Positions 46,746-56,188 of a DNA stretch of 64,000 nt are shown piece by piece. Made by a program: the position numbers and the translations under genes. Below the pieces are notes generated by a model. That model was not told the DNA's origin. It was given only the letters and a program-made list of their open reading frames with translations, and did no database searches. Every line of letters starts with the position of its first letter. Positions within the stretch are counted from its first letter, which is position 1. Origin of the DNA: Stenotrophomonas indicatrix (lineage in GTDB: Bacteria > Pseudomonadota > Gammaproteobacteria > Xanthomonadales > Xanthomonadaceae); assembly GCF_002750975.1 (NCBI RefSeq), contig NZ_PEJS01000002.1:62001-126000 (forward strand), written 5' to 3'.

Positions 46746-47279
46746 ATGACCGAGACGACGATTTCCACCGGACCCGGCCCCGGCCAACGCTTGCTGGACC
46801 GCATCGCCGACATCGCCATCCATGTTGCCGTGGCCGCGCTGCTGGGGCTGGTGGTGGTGCAGGGCTGGCAGGTGTTCGCCCGCTACGTGATCAACGATTC
46901 GCCCAGCTGGACCGAGCCGGTGACCCTGCTGCTGCTGGCCACCGCCATGAGCCTTGGCGCGGCCTGCGGCGTGCACACCAATCGCCACTTCGGCTTCTTC
47001 CTGCTGCACGCCTACATGGGCGCCGGCCTGCGCCGGGTGGTGGATGTGTTCACCCAGCTGGTGGTGGCCGTGCTGGGCGGCTTCATCGCGTTCTGGTCGG
47101 CCGACCTGCTGCTCGATGGAATGGACATCAAGACCGCCGGCGCCAACCTGCCGCAGAGCATCAACTACCTGCCGCTGGCCGTGGGCGGTGCGCTGATGCT
47201 GTTGTTCGCGCTGAACCGTGCGTGGAAAGCGCTGCATGCCGCGGCAGCCGACGCCGACGACGCTGAAGGAGATCGTTGA
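46746..47279 (+). CDS. TRAP transporter small permease (DctQ family)
   Basis: A 177-residue four-helix membrane subunit of a TRAP transporter. Hydrophobic segments are IAIHVAVAALLGLVVVQGW, PVTLLLLATAMSLGAACG, VDVFTQLVVAVLGGFIAFW and LPLAVGGALMLLFALNRAW. The conserved DctQ motif F-A-R-Y-V is present (VFARYVINDSPSWTEP). It lies 10 bp after dctP and 3 bp before dctM. Confidence 0.92.
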   Translation: MTETTISTGPGPGQRLLDRIADIAIHVAVAALLGLVVVQGWQVFARYVINDSPSWTEPVTLLLLATAMSLGAACGVHTNRHFGFFLLHAYMGAGLRRVVDVFTQLVVAVLGGFIAFWSADLLLDGMDIKTAGANLPQSINYLPLAVGGALMLLFALNRAWKALHAAAADADDAEGDR

Positions 47280-47282
47280 TCC

Positions 47283-48566
47283 ATGGGCATCACCATCCTG
47301 TTCTCTGTTTTTGCCGCGCTGCTGCTGTTGGGCGTGCCGGTGGCCTACGCGCTGGCCGCCGCTGCGCTGGCCACCCTGCTCTACCTGGACATTCCCAGCA
47401 TCGTGCTGGTCCAGCAGATCTCCGCAGGTACCGGTTCGGCCTCGTTGATTGCCATTCCACTGTTCATCTTCGCTGGCGAGATCATGATGCGCGGCGGCAT
47501 CTCCGAACGCCTGATCGCCCTGGCGTCATCGCTGGTCGGGCGCATGCGCGGCGGCCTGGGCCAGGTCTCGATCCTGTCCTCGCTGTTCTTCGGCGGTGTA
47601 TCCGGCTCGGCCATCGCCGATGTGTCGGCGGTGGGCGGCACGATGATTCCGCAGATGGTCAAGCGTGGCTACGACCGCGATTTCGCGGTCAACGTCAGCA
47701 TCACCGCTGCGCTGGTGGCGCTGCTGGTGCCGCCGTCGCACAACCTGATCCTGTTCTCGGCCGCCGCCGGTGGTGGCCTGTCGATCGCCGACCTGTTCGC
47801 CGCCGGCATCGTGCCGGCGCTGCTGATGACCCTGGCGTTGATGATCACCGGTTACGTGGTCGCGCGTCGCCGTGGTTATGGCGTGGAAGTGTTCCCGGGC
47901 TGGCGTGCGGTGCTGCTGCGCATCGTCTCTGCCCTGCCCGGCCTGGGCCTGGTGGCGCTGATCTTCGTGGGTATCCGCGCCGGCATCTTCACTGCGGTGG
48001 AAAGCGCGGCCATCGCCGTGGTCTACGCCCTGCTGGTCACCACCGTGCTGTACCGGCAGCTGCGCTGGCGTGAGTTCTTCGACACCGTCATCCATGCCGC
48101 GCGCAGCACCGGCGTGATCCTGTTCGTGATCGCCACCGCGGCGGTGTTCGGCTGGCTTCTGGCCTACCTGCAGGTGCCTGCGGCGGCGGTGGACTTCCTG
48201 CAGTCGTTCGCGCACAGCCAGTTCATGGTGCTGCTGATGATCGTGGTGATGCTGCTGCTGCTGGGCACCTTCATGGACCTGGCACCGATGATCCTGATCT
48301 GCACGCCGATCTTCCTGCCGGTGGCCAAGGCCTATGGCATCGATCCGATCCACTTCGGCCTGGTGCTGGTGCTGACCGGTGGCCTCGGCCTGGTCACGCC
48401 GCCGGTGGGCTCGGTGCTGTTCATCGGTACCGCCATCGGCAAGATCAGCGTCGGCCAGAGCATGCGCACGATCTGGCCGTTCTGGTTTGCCGCGCTGGGC
48501 GTGCTGCTGATCGTCACCTTCTTCCCGTCGCTGTCGCTGTGGCTGCCCGCCGCGCTGCGCGCCTGA
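47283..48566 (+). CDS. TRAP transporter large permease (DctM family)
   Basis: A 427-residue permease with about twelve membrane helices and the DctM signatures FAGEIMMRGGISERLIALAS and GGVSGSAIADVSAVGG, and GLVTPPVGSVLF near the C-terminus. With DctP and DctQ it forms a complete sodium- or proton-driven tripartite importer. Genes are packed with 3-10 bp spacing, and the GH43 gene follows after 17 bp. Confidence 0.95.
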   Translation: MGITILFSVFAALLLLGVPVAYALAAAALATLLYLDIPSIVLVQQISAGTGSASLIAIPLFIFAGEIMMRGGISERLIALASSLVGRMRGGLGQVSILSSLFFGGVSGSAIADVSAVGGTMIPQMVKRGYDRDFAVNVSITAALVALLVPPSHNLILFSAAAGGGLSIADLFAAGIVPALLMTLALMITGYVVARRRGYGVEVFPGWRAVLLRIVSALPGLGLVALIFVGIRAGIFTAVESAAIAVVYALLVTTVLYRQLRWREFFDTVIHAARSTGVILFVIATAAVFGWLLAYLQVPAAAVDFLQSFAHSQFMVLLMIVVMLLLLGTFMDLAPMILICTPIFLPVAKAYGIDPIHFGLVLVLTGGLGLVTPPVGSVLFIGTAIGKISVGQSMRTIWPFWFAALGVLLIVTFFPSLSLWLPAALRA

Positions 48567-48583
48567 TGAGCGGAGGCAATCAC

Positions 48584-50173
48584 ATGACACCGACGCTGCA
48601 CCGCGCTGCTGCAACCGCCCTGCTCGGCCTGCTGCTGGCCGCGCTGCCTGCCCTGGCTGCCGACCCCGCGCCCGCGCAGTGGAAGCGCGGCATCGAGCAC
48701 CAGCGCCAGGGCGACCTTGGCAACGGTACCTTCCTCAACCCGGTGCTGGCCGGTGACAGGCCCGATCCGTCGGTGCTGAAGGACGGCGAGGATTACTACC
48801 TCACCCTGTCTTCGTTCGACGCCTACCCCGGCCTGCCGATCTGGCACTCGCGCGACCTGGTCAACTGGCAGCCGCTCGGCCATGCGATCACGCAGAACGT
48901 AGGCGCGATCTGGGCGCCGGACATCGTCAAGCACCAGGGCCGCTACTTCATCTACTTCCCGGCGCGCACCGGTGAGCGCCGCAGCAACTTCGTGGTCTGG
49001 GCCGATGACATCAAGGGCCCGTGGAGTGCGCCGATCGACATCGGCCTGGGCGGCTACATCGACCCCGGCCATGCGGTTGGCGAGGACGGCAAGCGCTACC
49101 TGTTCCTCAGCGGCGGCAACTACGTGCAGCTGGCCGATGACGGCCTGAGCGTGGTGGGTACGCCCAAGCATGTGTACGACGGCTGGCGCTACCCGGAAAG
49201 CTGGGACGTGGAGGCCTACGCGCAGGAAGGCCCGAAGATCCACTTCCGCGATGGCTGGTACTACATGACCACTGCGGTGGGCGGCACCGCCGGCCCGCCG
49301 ACCGGGCACATGGTGATCACCGCGCGCTCGCGCTCGATCCACGGCCCGTGGGTGAACGCGCCGAACAACCCGATCATGCGCACCCGGTCGGCCGCTGAAC
49401 CATGGTGGTCGCGTGGCCACGCCACGGTGATCGAAGGCACCGATGGCCGCTGGTGGATGATGTACCACGGCTACGAGAACGGCTTCTGGACGCTGGGCCG
49501 GCAGGCGCTGCTGGAACCCATCGAATGGACCGCCGATGGCTGGTTCGTGGCCAAGGGCGGCGATCTCGGGCAGCCGCTGCGCAAGCCATCGGGCAGCGCG
49601 CTGGCACCGCACGGCATGGCCCTGTCGGATGCTTTCACCGGCCGTACGCTGGGCCCGCAGTGGGCGTTCTTCAACCCGGCGCTGGATGAATACCGGCGCC
49701 TGCGCTTCAGCGGTGATGGCCTGGTACTGCAGGGCAAGGGCAGCACGCCGCGCGACGCCTCGCCGCTGACGACCATTGCCGGGGACCCGGCCTACCAGTT
49801 CGAGGTGCAGATGGAGATCGCCCCCGGCGCGGTGGGCGGTGCCCTGCTGTTCTACAGCGACCGCCTGTACGTGGGCGTGGGCAGCAACGGCGAGCAGTTC
49901 GTCATGCACCGCTACGGCGAGGAGCGCCCCACCCGGCTGGCGGCCAGCGCCAAGGGCGGCCGGCTCTGGCTGCGGGTGACCAACAACCGCCACATCGTCA
50001 CCATCCATTCCAGCGCCGATGGCCAGACCTGGCAGAAGTATCCGGTTCAGATGGAAGTGTCCGGTTACCATCACAATGTGGCTGGCAAGTTCCTGGCACT
50101 GAAACCGGCCCTGTATGCGGCCGGCAACGGTGCGGTAACCTTCCGCAGCTTCCGCTATCGCGCGCTGGACTGA
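48584..50173 (+). CDS. Glycoside hydrolase family 43 protein
   Basis: A 529-residue secreted protein (signal MTPTLHRAAATALLGLLLAALPALA) with a five-bladed beta-propeller of GH43 type. The catalytic base is Asp in AGDRPDPSVLKDGEDYY, the pKa-modulating Asp in IWAPDIVKHQGRYF, and the general-acid Glu in AYAQEGPKIHF. The C-terminal ~200 residues look like a concanavalin-type beta-sandwich (ALSDAFTGRTLGPQW, TNNRHIVTIHSSADGQTWQK). GH43 enzymes remove arabinose or xylose residues, or related sugars, from plant polysaccharides. It has a GGAGG ribosome binding site and follows dctM in the same operon. Confidence 0.93.
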   Translation: MTPTLHRAAATALLGLLLAALPALAADPAPAQWKRGIEHQRQGDLGNGTFLNPVLAGDRPDPSVLKDGEDYYLTLSSFDAYPGLPIWHSRDLVNWQPLGHAITQNVGAIWAPDIVKHQGRYFIYFPARTGERRSNFVVWADDIKGPWSAPIDIGLGGYIDPGHAVGEDGKRYLFLSGGNYVQLADDGLSVVGTPKHVYDGWRYPESWDVEAYAQEGPKIHFRDGWYYMTTAVGGTAGPPTGHMVITARSRSIHGPWVNAPNNPIMRTRSAAEPWWSRGHATVIEGTDGRWWMMYHGYENGFWTLGRQALLEPIEWTADGWFVAKGGDLGQPLRKPSGSALAPHGMALSDAFTGRTLGPQWAFFNPALDEYRRLRFSGDGLVLQGKGSTPRDASPLTTIAGDPAYQFEVQMEIAPGAVGGALLFYSDRLYVGVGSNGEQFVMHRYGEERPTRLAASAKGGRLWLRVTNNRHIVTIHSSADGQTWQKYPVQMEVSGYHHNVAGKFLALKPALYAAGNGAVTFRSFRYRALD

Positions 50174-50211
50174 GCGCGCGCTGGAATCCCCAGGCTTATC
50201 GGGTTCACTAC

Positions 50212-51270
50212 ATGTCAGTGCGCAACAAGAACGATGCCGCTACGCCGGCATTGGCAAAGGGCAAGGCAGCCACGATCAACGACATCGCGCGACTGTCGGG
50301 TGTATCCAAGAAAACGGTTTCAAGGATCATCAACAACTCGCCGCTGGTGCGCAAGGACACGCGCGACAAGGTGGAAGCGTTGATGCGCGAAGTCGGCTAC
50401 ACCCCCGACCCGCTGGCCCGTGGCCTGGCCTTCCGCCGCTCGTTCCTGATCGGCATGGTCTACGACAACCCCACCGCGCAGTACATCGTGGACATGCAGT
50501 ACGGCGCGCTGGATGCGCTGCGTGGCTCCAGCTTCGAACTGGTGGTGCACCCCTGCGACAGCCGAAGCCCGGGCTACATCGACGGCGTGCGCCGCTTCGC
50601 CCAGCAGCAGAAGCTGCATGGGGTGATCCTGGTGCCGCGTGCGTCCGAAGACCAGGCGCTGGCGGACATGCTGGACGAGATCGGTTGCCGCTTCACACGC
50701 GTGGCTGCGTTGCCGCTGGATGAAACCTCGCAGATGGTGGTCACCCACGACCGCGACGGTGCCGCCGAAGCGGCCGATTACCTGCTTTCGCTGGGCCACC
50801 GTGACATCGCCCTGGTGACCGGCCCCAGTGCATACCGCTCGGCGCACGAACGCACCGCCGGCTTCATCGAGGCGCTGTCGCAGCGTGGCATCGAGCTGCC
50901 GAAGGATCGCATCATCGAGGCCGGCTACACCTTCGAATCGGGTGTGGCCGCCGCCGAGAAACTGCTGCTGGGCAAGCGCCGGCCGACGGCGATCTTCACC
51001 GGCAACGATGAAATGGCCGCCGGTATCTACAAGGTCGCGCTGCGTGCGGGCATCAACATTCCGCGCCAGCTGTCGATCGTCGGTTACGACGACAGCCCGC
51101 TGGCCTCGCGTCTGTGGCCGTCGCTGACCTCGGTGCGCCGGCATACCCGCGACACCGGCCGCACCGCTGCGGCCATGCTGATCCAGCCTGAAGGCCAGCC
51201 TGCGCTGCAGATCGCCAGCGTGCGCCCGCACCTGATCGTGCGCGATTCCTGCCAACCGCCCGAGGATTGA
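50212..51270 (+). CDS. LacI-family transcriptional regulator
   Basis: A 352-residue repressor with an N-terminal helix-turn-helix (ATINDIARLSGVSKKTVSRI, residues about 21-40) and hinge region, then a periplasmic-binding-protein-like sensor domain ending in a typical LacI segment (VALRAGINIPRQLSIVGYDDSPLASRLWPSLTSV). It follows GH43 by 38 bp and is 243 bp before kduI. It is the best candidate for binding the ATGACACCG sites of this locus, with 2-keto-3-deoxygluconate or a related intermediate as a plausible effector; both points are inference. Confidence 0.93.
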   Translation: MSVRNKNDAATPALAKGKAATINDIARLSGVSKKTVSRIINNSPLVRKDTRDKVEALMREVGYTPDPLARGLAFRRSFLIGMVYDNPTAQYIVDMQYGALDALRGSSFELVVHPCDSRSPGYIDGVRRFAQQQKLHGVILVPRASEDQALADMLDEIGCRFTRVAALPLDETSQMVVTHDRDGAAEAADYLLSLGHRDIALVTGPSAYRSAHERTAGFIEALSQRGIELPKDRIIEAGYTFESGVAAAEKLLLGKRRPTAIFTGNDEMAAGIYKVALRAGINIPRQLSIVGYDDSPLASRLWPSLTSVRRHTRDTGRTAAAMLIQPEGQPALQIASVRPHLIVRDSCQPPED

Positions 51271-51289
51271 TCCCGCAGGGATCAATCCT

Positions 51290-51316
51290 GTAGGTCACGA
51301 CCGTTGGTCGTGACAC
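51290..51316. repeat. SMAG-like GTAG hairpin (GTCACGACC type), copy 1
   Basis: GTAGGTCACGACC-GTT-GGTCGTGACAC, one GTAG-tagged hairpin, followed 17 bp later by a second in the same orientation. The arms differ from the GCCGGGC and TGCCGGCC types. Confidence 0.8.
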
Positions 51317-51333
51317 CTTCACGGATCAGTCCG

Positions 51334-51360
51334 GTAGGTCACGACCAACGCTCGTGACAC
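51334..51360. repeat. SMAG-like GTAG hairpin (GTCACGACC type), copy 2
   Basis: GTAGGTCACGACCAACGCTCGTGACAC, a degenerate direct repeat of the copy at 51290. Both lie between the LacI gene and the kduI promoter. Confidence 0.75.
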
Positions 51361-51427
51361 TCCCCCCGCCCCTCCCCCCATCGATCGCACCTGCCGATGC
51401 CGTCCAACCACCATCGTGCAGCGCAAA

Positions 51428-51456
51428 ATGACACCGGTTTCCTGTCTGGCTAGAAT
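51428..51456 (+). promoter_or_regulatory. kduI promoter overlapping the ATGACACCG motif
   Basis: ATGACA (51428-51433) resembles a -35 hexamer, and TAGAAT (51451-51456) is a -10 with exactly 17 bp between them. The regulatory 9-mer ATGACACCG starts at 51428, so a repressor bound there would cover the -35 region. ATGACACCGGTTT matches the site at 44787. Confidence 0.6.
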
Positions 51457-51465
51457 CGACCGTGA

Positions 51466-52362
<897 letters not shown>

Positions 52363-52442
52363 GCACTAACAGGCCGCCGCGCATGCTGTGCGGTGGTCAC
52401 TTGCCTGCATCACGCACGCCTCTACCAAGGAACGCATACGCA

Positions 52443-53198
52443 ATGACCAATCCCTTCAGCCTGGAAGGAAAAGTCGCTCTGGTAACCGGTGGCAATACCG
52501 GCCTGGGCCAGGGCATCGCGGTGGCGCTGGCTGCCGCAGGCGCCGATGTCGCCGTGGCCGGCATCGCCCCGCCCACCGAAACCATCGAGAAGATCACCGC
52601 GCTGGGCCGCCGCTGCCTAGCGGTGGAAGCCAACCTGATCAGCATCGAGCCGGTCGAGCGCGTGGTGCGCGAAACGCTCGAAGGCCTGGGCGGGCTGGAC
52701 ATCCTGGTCAACAACGCCGGCCTGATCCGCCGCGCCGACGCAGTGGACTTCAGCGAGCAGGACTGGGACGACGTGATGAACGTCAACATCAAGTCGGCTT
52801 TCTTCATCTCGCAGGCCGCCGGCCGGCATTTCATCGCCCAGGGCAGCGGCAAGATCATCAACATCGCCTCGATGCTGTCGTTCCAGGGCGGCATCCGCGT
52901 ACCGTCGTACACCGCCAGCAAGAGCGGCATCGCCGGCATCACCCGCCTGCTGGCCAACGAGTGGGCGGGCAAGGGCGTGAACATCAACGCGATCGCACCG
53001 GGCTACATGGCCACCGACAACACCGCCGCGCTGCGCGCCGACCAGGACCGCAACAAGGCGATCCTCGAGCGCATTCCGGCCGGCCGTTGGGGTACGCCGG
53101 AAGATCTGGCCGGCGCGGCGGTGTTCCTGGCCTCGTCGGCGTCGGATTACATCAACGGCGCGGTGCTGCCGGTCGATGGTGGCTGGCTGGCGCGGTAA
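52443..53198 (+). CDS. kduD: 2-dehydro-3-deoxy-D-gluconate 5-dehydrogenase
   Basis: KduD reduces 2,5-diketo-3-deoxygluconate to 2-keto-3-deoxygluconate, the substrate of KdgK. The 251-residue short-chain dehydrogenase has the Rossmann motif TGGNTGLGQGIA, the NNAG motif, the catalytic Ser in IASMLSFQGG and Tyr-Lys in YTASKSG. The ATG at 52443 has AAGGAACGCATACGCA upstream. It forms the DKI-to-KDG pair with kduI. A SMAG pair follows 13 bp after the stop. Confidence 0.96.
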   Translation: MTNPFSLEGKVALVTGGNTGLGQGIAVALAAAGADVAVAGIAPPTETIEKITALGRRCLAVEANLISIEPVERVVRETLEGLGGLDILVNNAGLIRRADAVDFSEQDWDDVMNVNIKSAFFISQAAGRHFIAQGSGKIINIASMLSFQGGIRVPSYTASKSGIAGITRLLANEWAGKGVNINAIAPGYMATDNTAALRADQDRNKAILERIPAGRWGTPEDLAGAAVFLASSASDYINGAVLPVDGGWLAR

Positions 53199-53211
53199 TG
53201 CTTGGTTTTCG

Positions 53212-53288
53212 GTAGTGCCGGCCACTGGCCGGCATTTCCACCGACGCTCAACGCATCCATGAAGTTGCCGGCCAGCGGCCGGCACTAC
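53212..53288. repeat. SMAG/REP palindrome pair (TGCCGGCC type)
   Basis: GTAGTGCCGGCCACTGGCC at 53212 and an inverted copy ending GGCACTAC at 53288, just 12 bp before the next gene's ATG. The palindrome therefore lies in the leader of the GDSL-cupin gene. Confidence 0.88.
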
Positions 53289-53300
53289 CAGGGCCCGGCC

Positions 53301-54398
53301 ATGCGGAAGCTGTTGTTGCTGTTGCTGCTGTCGAGCGCCGCCGCGCATGCGGCGCCGGTGCGATTGTTCATTGCCGGTGACTCCACTGCGGCCGAATACG
53401 GGCCCGAGCGTGCGCCGCAGGCGGGGTGGGGCCAGGCGCTGCAGAGCTACCTGGATCCGGCGCGCTTCGAAGTGCGAAACCACGCCAAGGGTGGGCGCAG
53501 CACGCGCAGCTTCATCGACGAAGGACGCCTGGATGCCATGGGGCGCGAACTGCGTCGTGGCGATGTGCTGCTGATCCAGTTCGGCCACAACGATGCGAAG
53601 TTCGAAGACCGCACGCGCTACACCGATCCGGACAGTGACTACCCGCGGATGCTGATGCGCTACGTGCAGGTGGCGCGTGACCACGGTGCCACGCCGGTGC
53701 TGGTCACGCCGGTGGCACGGCTGCTGTACGACTTTGGTTCACTGCTGGATACGCACGCGCGTTACACGTTGGCGATGCAGCAGCTGGCCACACGCGAGCA
53801 CGTTGCACTGATCGACCTCAACGACCGCAGCATGCGCTGGATCCGCGCGCTGGGTGAGCAGGGTGCACGCCCGTACTTCCTGTTCGTGCCGGAACAGCAC
53901 AAGGCCGACGGCACCCACTTCAGCGTGGCCGGCGCCAACGCGGTGGCGTGCCTGGTGCTGCGCGAGGCGGTGCAGGTTCTGCCGGCGCTGCAGGCTGCAC
54001 TGGTGCGCGATATCGACTGCGAAGTGATGGGGGTGGGGCAGGGCGGCGATCCTGCGCGTGCCTCGCAGGTGGTGCACGAAGACACGCTGGCGCGCGCGCA
54101 ACCGGGCCCACATGGCGGCGCCGGGCCGACCACGGCGTACCCGTTCTTCGCCGATGCGCAGGGCCTGCCGTTCGTGCTGCGCAAGCGCGTGCTGCACAAG
54201 GGCGCGGGCATCGGCCTGCATCCGCAGCACAAGGATGAGATCTACTACATCGTGAGCGGGCAGGGCAGCTATGTGCTGGATGGAAAACAGCACGACGTGC
54301 GTGCGGGGCATGCGCTGCTGACGCGCAAGGGCAGCAGCCATGCGCTGCAGCAGGTGGGCGATGAGGATCTGGTGGTGCTGCTGGCGTATCCGCGGTAA
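53301..54398 (+). CDS. GDSL acetylesterase fused to a cupin domain
   Basis: A 365-residue secreted protein (signal MRKLLLLLLLSSAAAHA). Residues 20-235 form an SGNH hydrolase: FIAGDST (block I), NHAKGGRST (block II), FGHNDAK (block III) and DGTHFS (block V), the pattern of rhamnogalacturonan acetylesterases. Residues about 285-365 are a separate cupin fold with H307, E313 and H347 (LHPQHKDEIYYIVSGQGSY). The second His of the usual HxH is Gln309. A cupin of this type could convert a released unsaturated uronide to DKI like KdgF, which is not otherwise present. The fusion is unusual. The ATG at 53301 gives a clean signal peptide, with a SMAG pair just upstream. Confidence 0.82.
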   Translation: MRKLLLLLLLSSAAAHAAPVRLFIAGDSTAAEYGPERAPQAGWGQALQSYLDPARFEVRNHAKGGRSTRSFIDEGRLDAMGRELRRGDVLLIQFGHNDAKFEDRTRYTDPDSDYPRMLMRYVQVARDHGATPVLVTPVARLLYDFGSLLDTHARYTLAMQQLATREHVALIDLNDRSMRWIRALGEQGARPYFLFVPEQHKADGTHFSVAGANAVACLVLREAVQVLPALQAALVRDIDCEVMGVGQGGDPARASQVVHEDTLARAQPGPHGGAGPTTAYPFFADAQGLPFVLRKRVLHKGAGIGLHPQHKDEIYYIVSGQGSYVLDGKQHDVRAGHALLTRKGSSHALQQVGDEDLVVLLAYPR

Positions 54399-54407
54399 GA
54401 GAAACGC

Positions 54408-54431
54408 AGCCGAGCGTGGGCTCGGCTCTAC
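54408..54431. repeat. SMAG-like GTAG hairpin (AGCCGAGC type)
   Basis: AGCCGAGC-GTGG-GCTCGGCT followed by CTAC; on the minus strand GTAGAGCCGAGC. The TAG of the GTAG is the stop codon of the minus-strand gene ending at 54428. Confidence 0.8.
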
Positions 54432-55078
54432 AACGGCTCCGGGCCGAAATGCTTCAAGCCCAGCCGGGCCAGATCTTCCGGGCGGGCGTAATAGTCGTCC
54501 TCGAAGGCATGCAGCGCCTCCTGCTCCTGTTCGGTCATCGCGCCGTACAGGTCGGTCAGTTCCTTGATCGCCGGGTCGTCTTCCAGCCGGTCCAGCAGAC
54601 CACGCATGCCGGCCAGGATCGCGTGCGTCTGCGTTGCGCCCATCGCCTGCAATGCGCGCAGCGCCAGCTGGCAGGTCGGGTCGCCCCAGTTGCACAGGAA
54701 CTGCATGAAGCCGCCGTTGTTGATGTCCGCTTCCATCCGCCACAGCGCCACCAGCTGCTGGTCTTCATCGGACAGCGCATCGAGCGACCACGCGGCCGCC
54801 TTCAGGCGCGCCAGCGCGGCTTCATAGCGGTCATCCCACACCTGGTTCGGAACATCGACCACGCCGCGTTCCTGCGCCGGCAGCAGCGCGGGCCAGTTCA
54901 CGCCCAGCCCATCGGTCGTGAGCACCCACTGCGCACGCTGTTCAGCCGTGGCCTCGAACAGCGCAGGCGCCCAGCGCAACGGCTGCCGGGTGCGGCGGCC
55001 GTCGGCCAGGGTCAACAGGATGAAGTCGTCGTTGAAGGCGACGTCGGTCGCGCGCAGGGTGGCAAACACATCAGTCAT
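54428..55078 (-). CDS. DUF2442-DUF4375 fusion protein
   Basis: A 216-residue protein. Residues 1-55 look like DUF2442 (ATDVAFNDDFILLTLADGR), and the rest like the DMP19/DUF4375 family (WRMEADINNGGFMQFLCNWG). No function is known for either part; DUF2442 proteins often accompany toxin-antitoxin-like or small regulatory loci. Its stop codon TAG is contributed by a GTAG-tagged hairpin. The phhA gene follows upstream on the same strand with a 91-bp spacer. Confidence 0.75.
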   Translation of the reverse strand: MTDVFATLRATDVAFNDDFILLTLADGRRTRQPLRWAPALFEATAEQRAQWVLTTDGLGVNWPALLPAQERGVVDVPNQVWDDRYEAALARLKAAAWSLDALSDEDQQLVALWRMEADINNGGFMQFLCNWGDPTCQLALRALQAMGATQTHAILAGMRGLLDRLEDDPAIKELTDLYGAMTEQEQEALHAFEDDYYARPEDLARLGLKHFGPEPL

Positions 55079-55118
55079 GCCGTGCAGGATAGCGGAGACC
55101 CAGGATTGGCCCCCTAAT

Positions 55119-55145
55119 CTTCAAAAGCTGCAGACGCTTTTGAAG
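55119..55145. terminator. 10-bp hairpin between phhA and the DUF gene
   Basis: CTTCAAAAGC (55119-55128) and GCTTTTGAAG (55136-55145) form a perfect stem with a 7-nt loop, 25 bp downstream of phhA. There is only a weak T-tract on the plus strand, so its role as a phhA terminator is uncertain. Confidence 0.45.
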
Positions 55146-55169
55146 TTTAGCCGGACCTCGGCTGTCGCC

Positions 55170-56063
55170 TCACACATCCCCACCATCAGCCCAGCCTTCG
55201 CCGGTACCCGCCTGGAACACGCGGTCGTCGGCCTGCACGTCGCCCGCCGGCAGGTGCGCCTGGTCGGCCAGCGCGGCATAGATCGGGGTGAAGTCCGGCG
55301 ATGTCGCCTGCATCAGCTGCTCGAAGCTGTCGATGACGAAGTAGGTCTTCTGGAAGGTGTCGATGCGGTAGCGCGTGCGCATGATCCGCTGCAGGTCGAA
55401 ACCGATGCGGTTCGGTGCGGCCGACTCCAGCGAGTACAGCGATTCGCCCTTCGAGGAGACGATGCCGGCACCGTAGATGCGCATGCCTTCGGGCGTGTCG
55501 ATCAGGCCGAACTCCACCGTGTACCAGTACAGGCGGGTCAGGTTCTGCAGCGCCTCCGGGCCGATCGCATGTGCTTTGACGCCGCCGCGGCCGTAGGCCT
55601 CCATGTAGTTGGCGAACACCGGGTTCATCAGCAGCGGCACGTGGCCGAACAGGTCGTGGAACAGGTCCGGTTCGGCGATGTAGTCGATCTGGTCGGGGCG
55701 GCGGATCCACCACGTCACCGGGAAGCGGCGGTTGGCCAGGTGGTCGAAGAAATCCAGTTCCGGCAGCAGGCCTTCCACGCCGACCAGGGTCCAGCCGGTG
55801 GCCGCGCCCAGCACTTCATTGAGCTGGTCGAAGCGCGGAATCATGTGCGCGCTCATGCCCATCTCGTCCTGCGCATCCAGGAACTCCTGGCAGGCGCGGC
55901 CGACCAGCAGTTCGCGCTGGCGCTGGTACAGCGTGCTCCAGGTGGCGTGGTCGTCGGCGGTATAGGTGTCCCACGGCTGCTCGACGAGCGCGGTGGTGTA
56001 CACCGGCACGTAGCCCTTGTCGGTCTGCTGGTGTTCGACGCGGCGGGGCTGGGCGAGGTCCAT
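55170..56063 (-). CDS. phhA: Phenylalanine 4-monooxygenase
   Basis: The tetrahydrobiopterin- and iron-dependent enzyme hydroxylates phenylalanine to tyrosine. The 297-residue product has the iron ligands in FHDLFGHVPLL (two His) and in YWYTVEFGL (Glu), and YVPVYTTALVEQPWDTYTAD at the N-terminus. AGGAG lies 7 nt before the ATG at 56063. It diverges from the Lrp-type gene with 125 bp between; that spacer contains two inverted repeats, so the regulator probably controls this gene. Confidence 0.96.
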   Translation of the reverse strand: MDLAQPRRVEHQQTDKGYVPVYTTALVEQPWDTYTADDHATWSTLYQRQRELLVGRACQEFLDAQDEMGMSAHMIPRFDQLNEVLGAATGWTLVGVEGLLPELDFFDHLANRRFPVTWWIRRPDQIDYIAEPDLFHDLFGHVPLLMNPVFANYMEAYGRGGVKAHAIGPEALQNLTRLYWYTVEFGLIDTPEGMRIYGAGIVSSKGESLYSLESAAPNRIGFDLQRIMRTRYRIDTFQKTYFVIDSFEQLMQATSPDFTPIYAALADQAHLPAGDVQADDRVFQAGTGEGWADGGDV

Positions 56064-56106
56064 GGAAGACTCCTTGACGGGATACCCACGATGCTAGGGC
56101 AGGGGG

Positions 56107-56134
56107 CGCGCAACAGGGTTGCAAAAGTTGCGCG
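56107..56134. promoter_or_regulatory. Inverted repeat in the phhA-lrp spacer
   Basis: CGCGCAAC-N12-GTTGCGCG, perfect 8-bp arms around AGGGTTGCAAAA. Located 44 bp upstream of phhA and 55 bp upstream of the Lrp-type gene, a plausible operator for the latter's product. Confidence 0.65.
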
Positions 56135-56173
56135 GATTGACCTTGTTGGCGCAATATCCTTGCGTACTCACCA

Positions 56174-56188
56174 TGTTGCGGGGCAACA
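56174..56188 (+). promoter_or_regulatory. Hairpin overlapping the start of the Lrp-type gene
   Basis: TGTTGC-GGG-GCAACA, perfect 6-bp arms, ending directly before the ATG at 56189. It covers the only possible Shine-Dalgarno region (GCGGGG), so it could be a translational or autoregulatory site. Confidence 0.55.
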
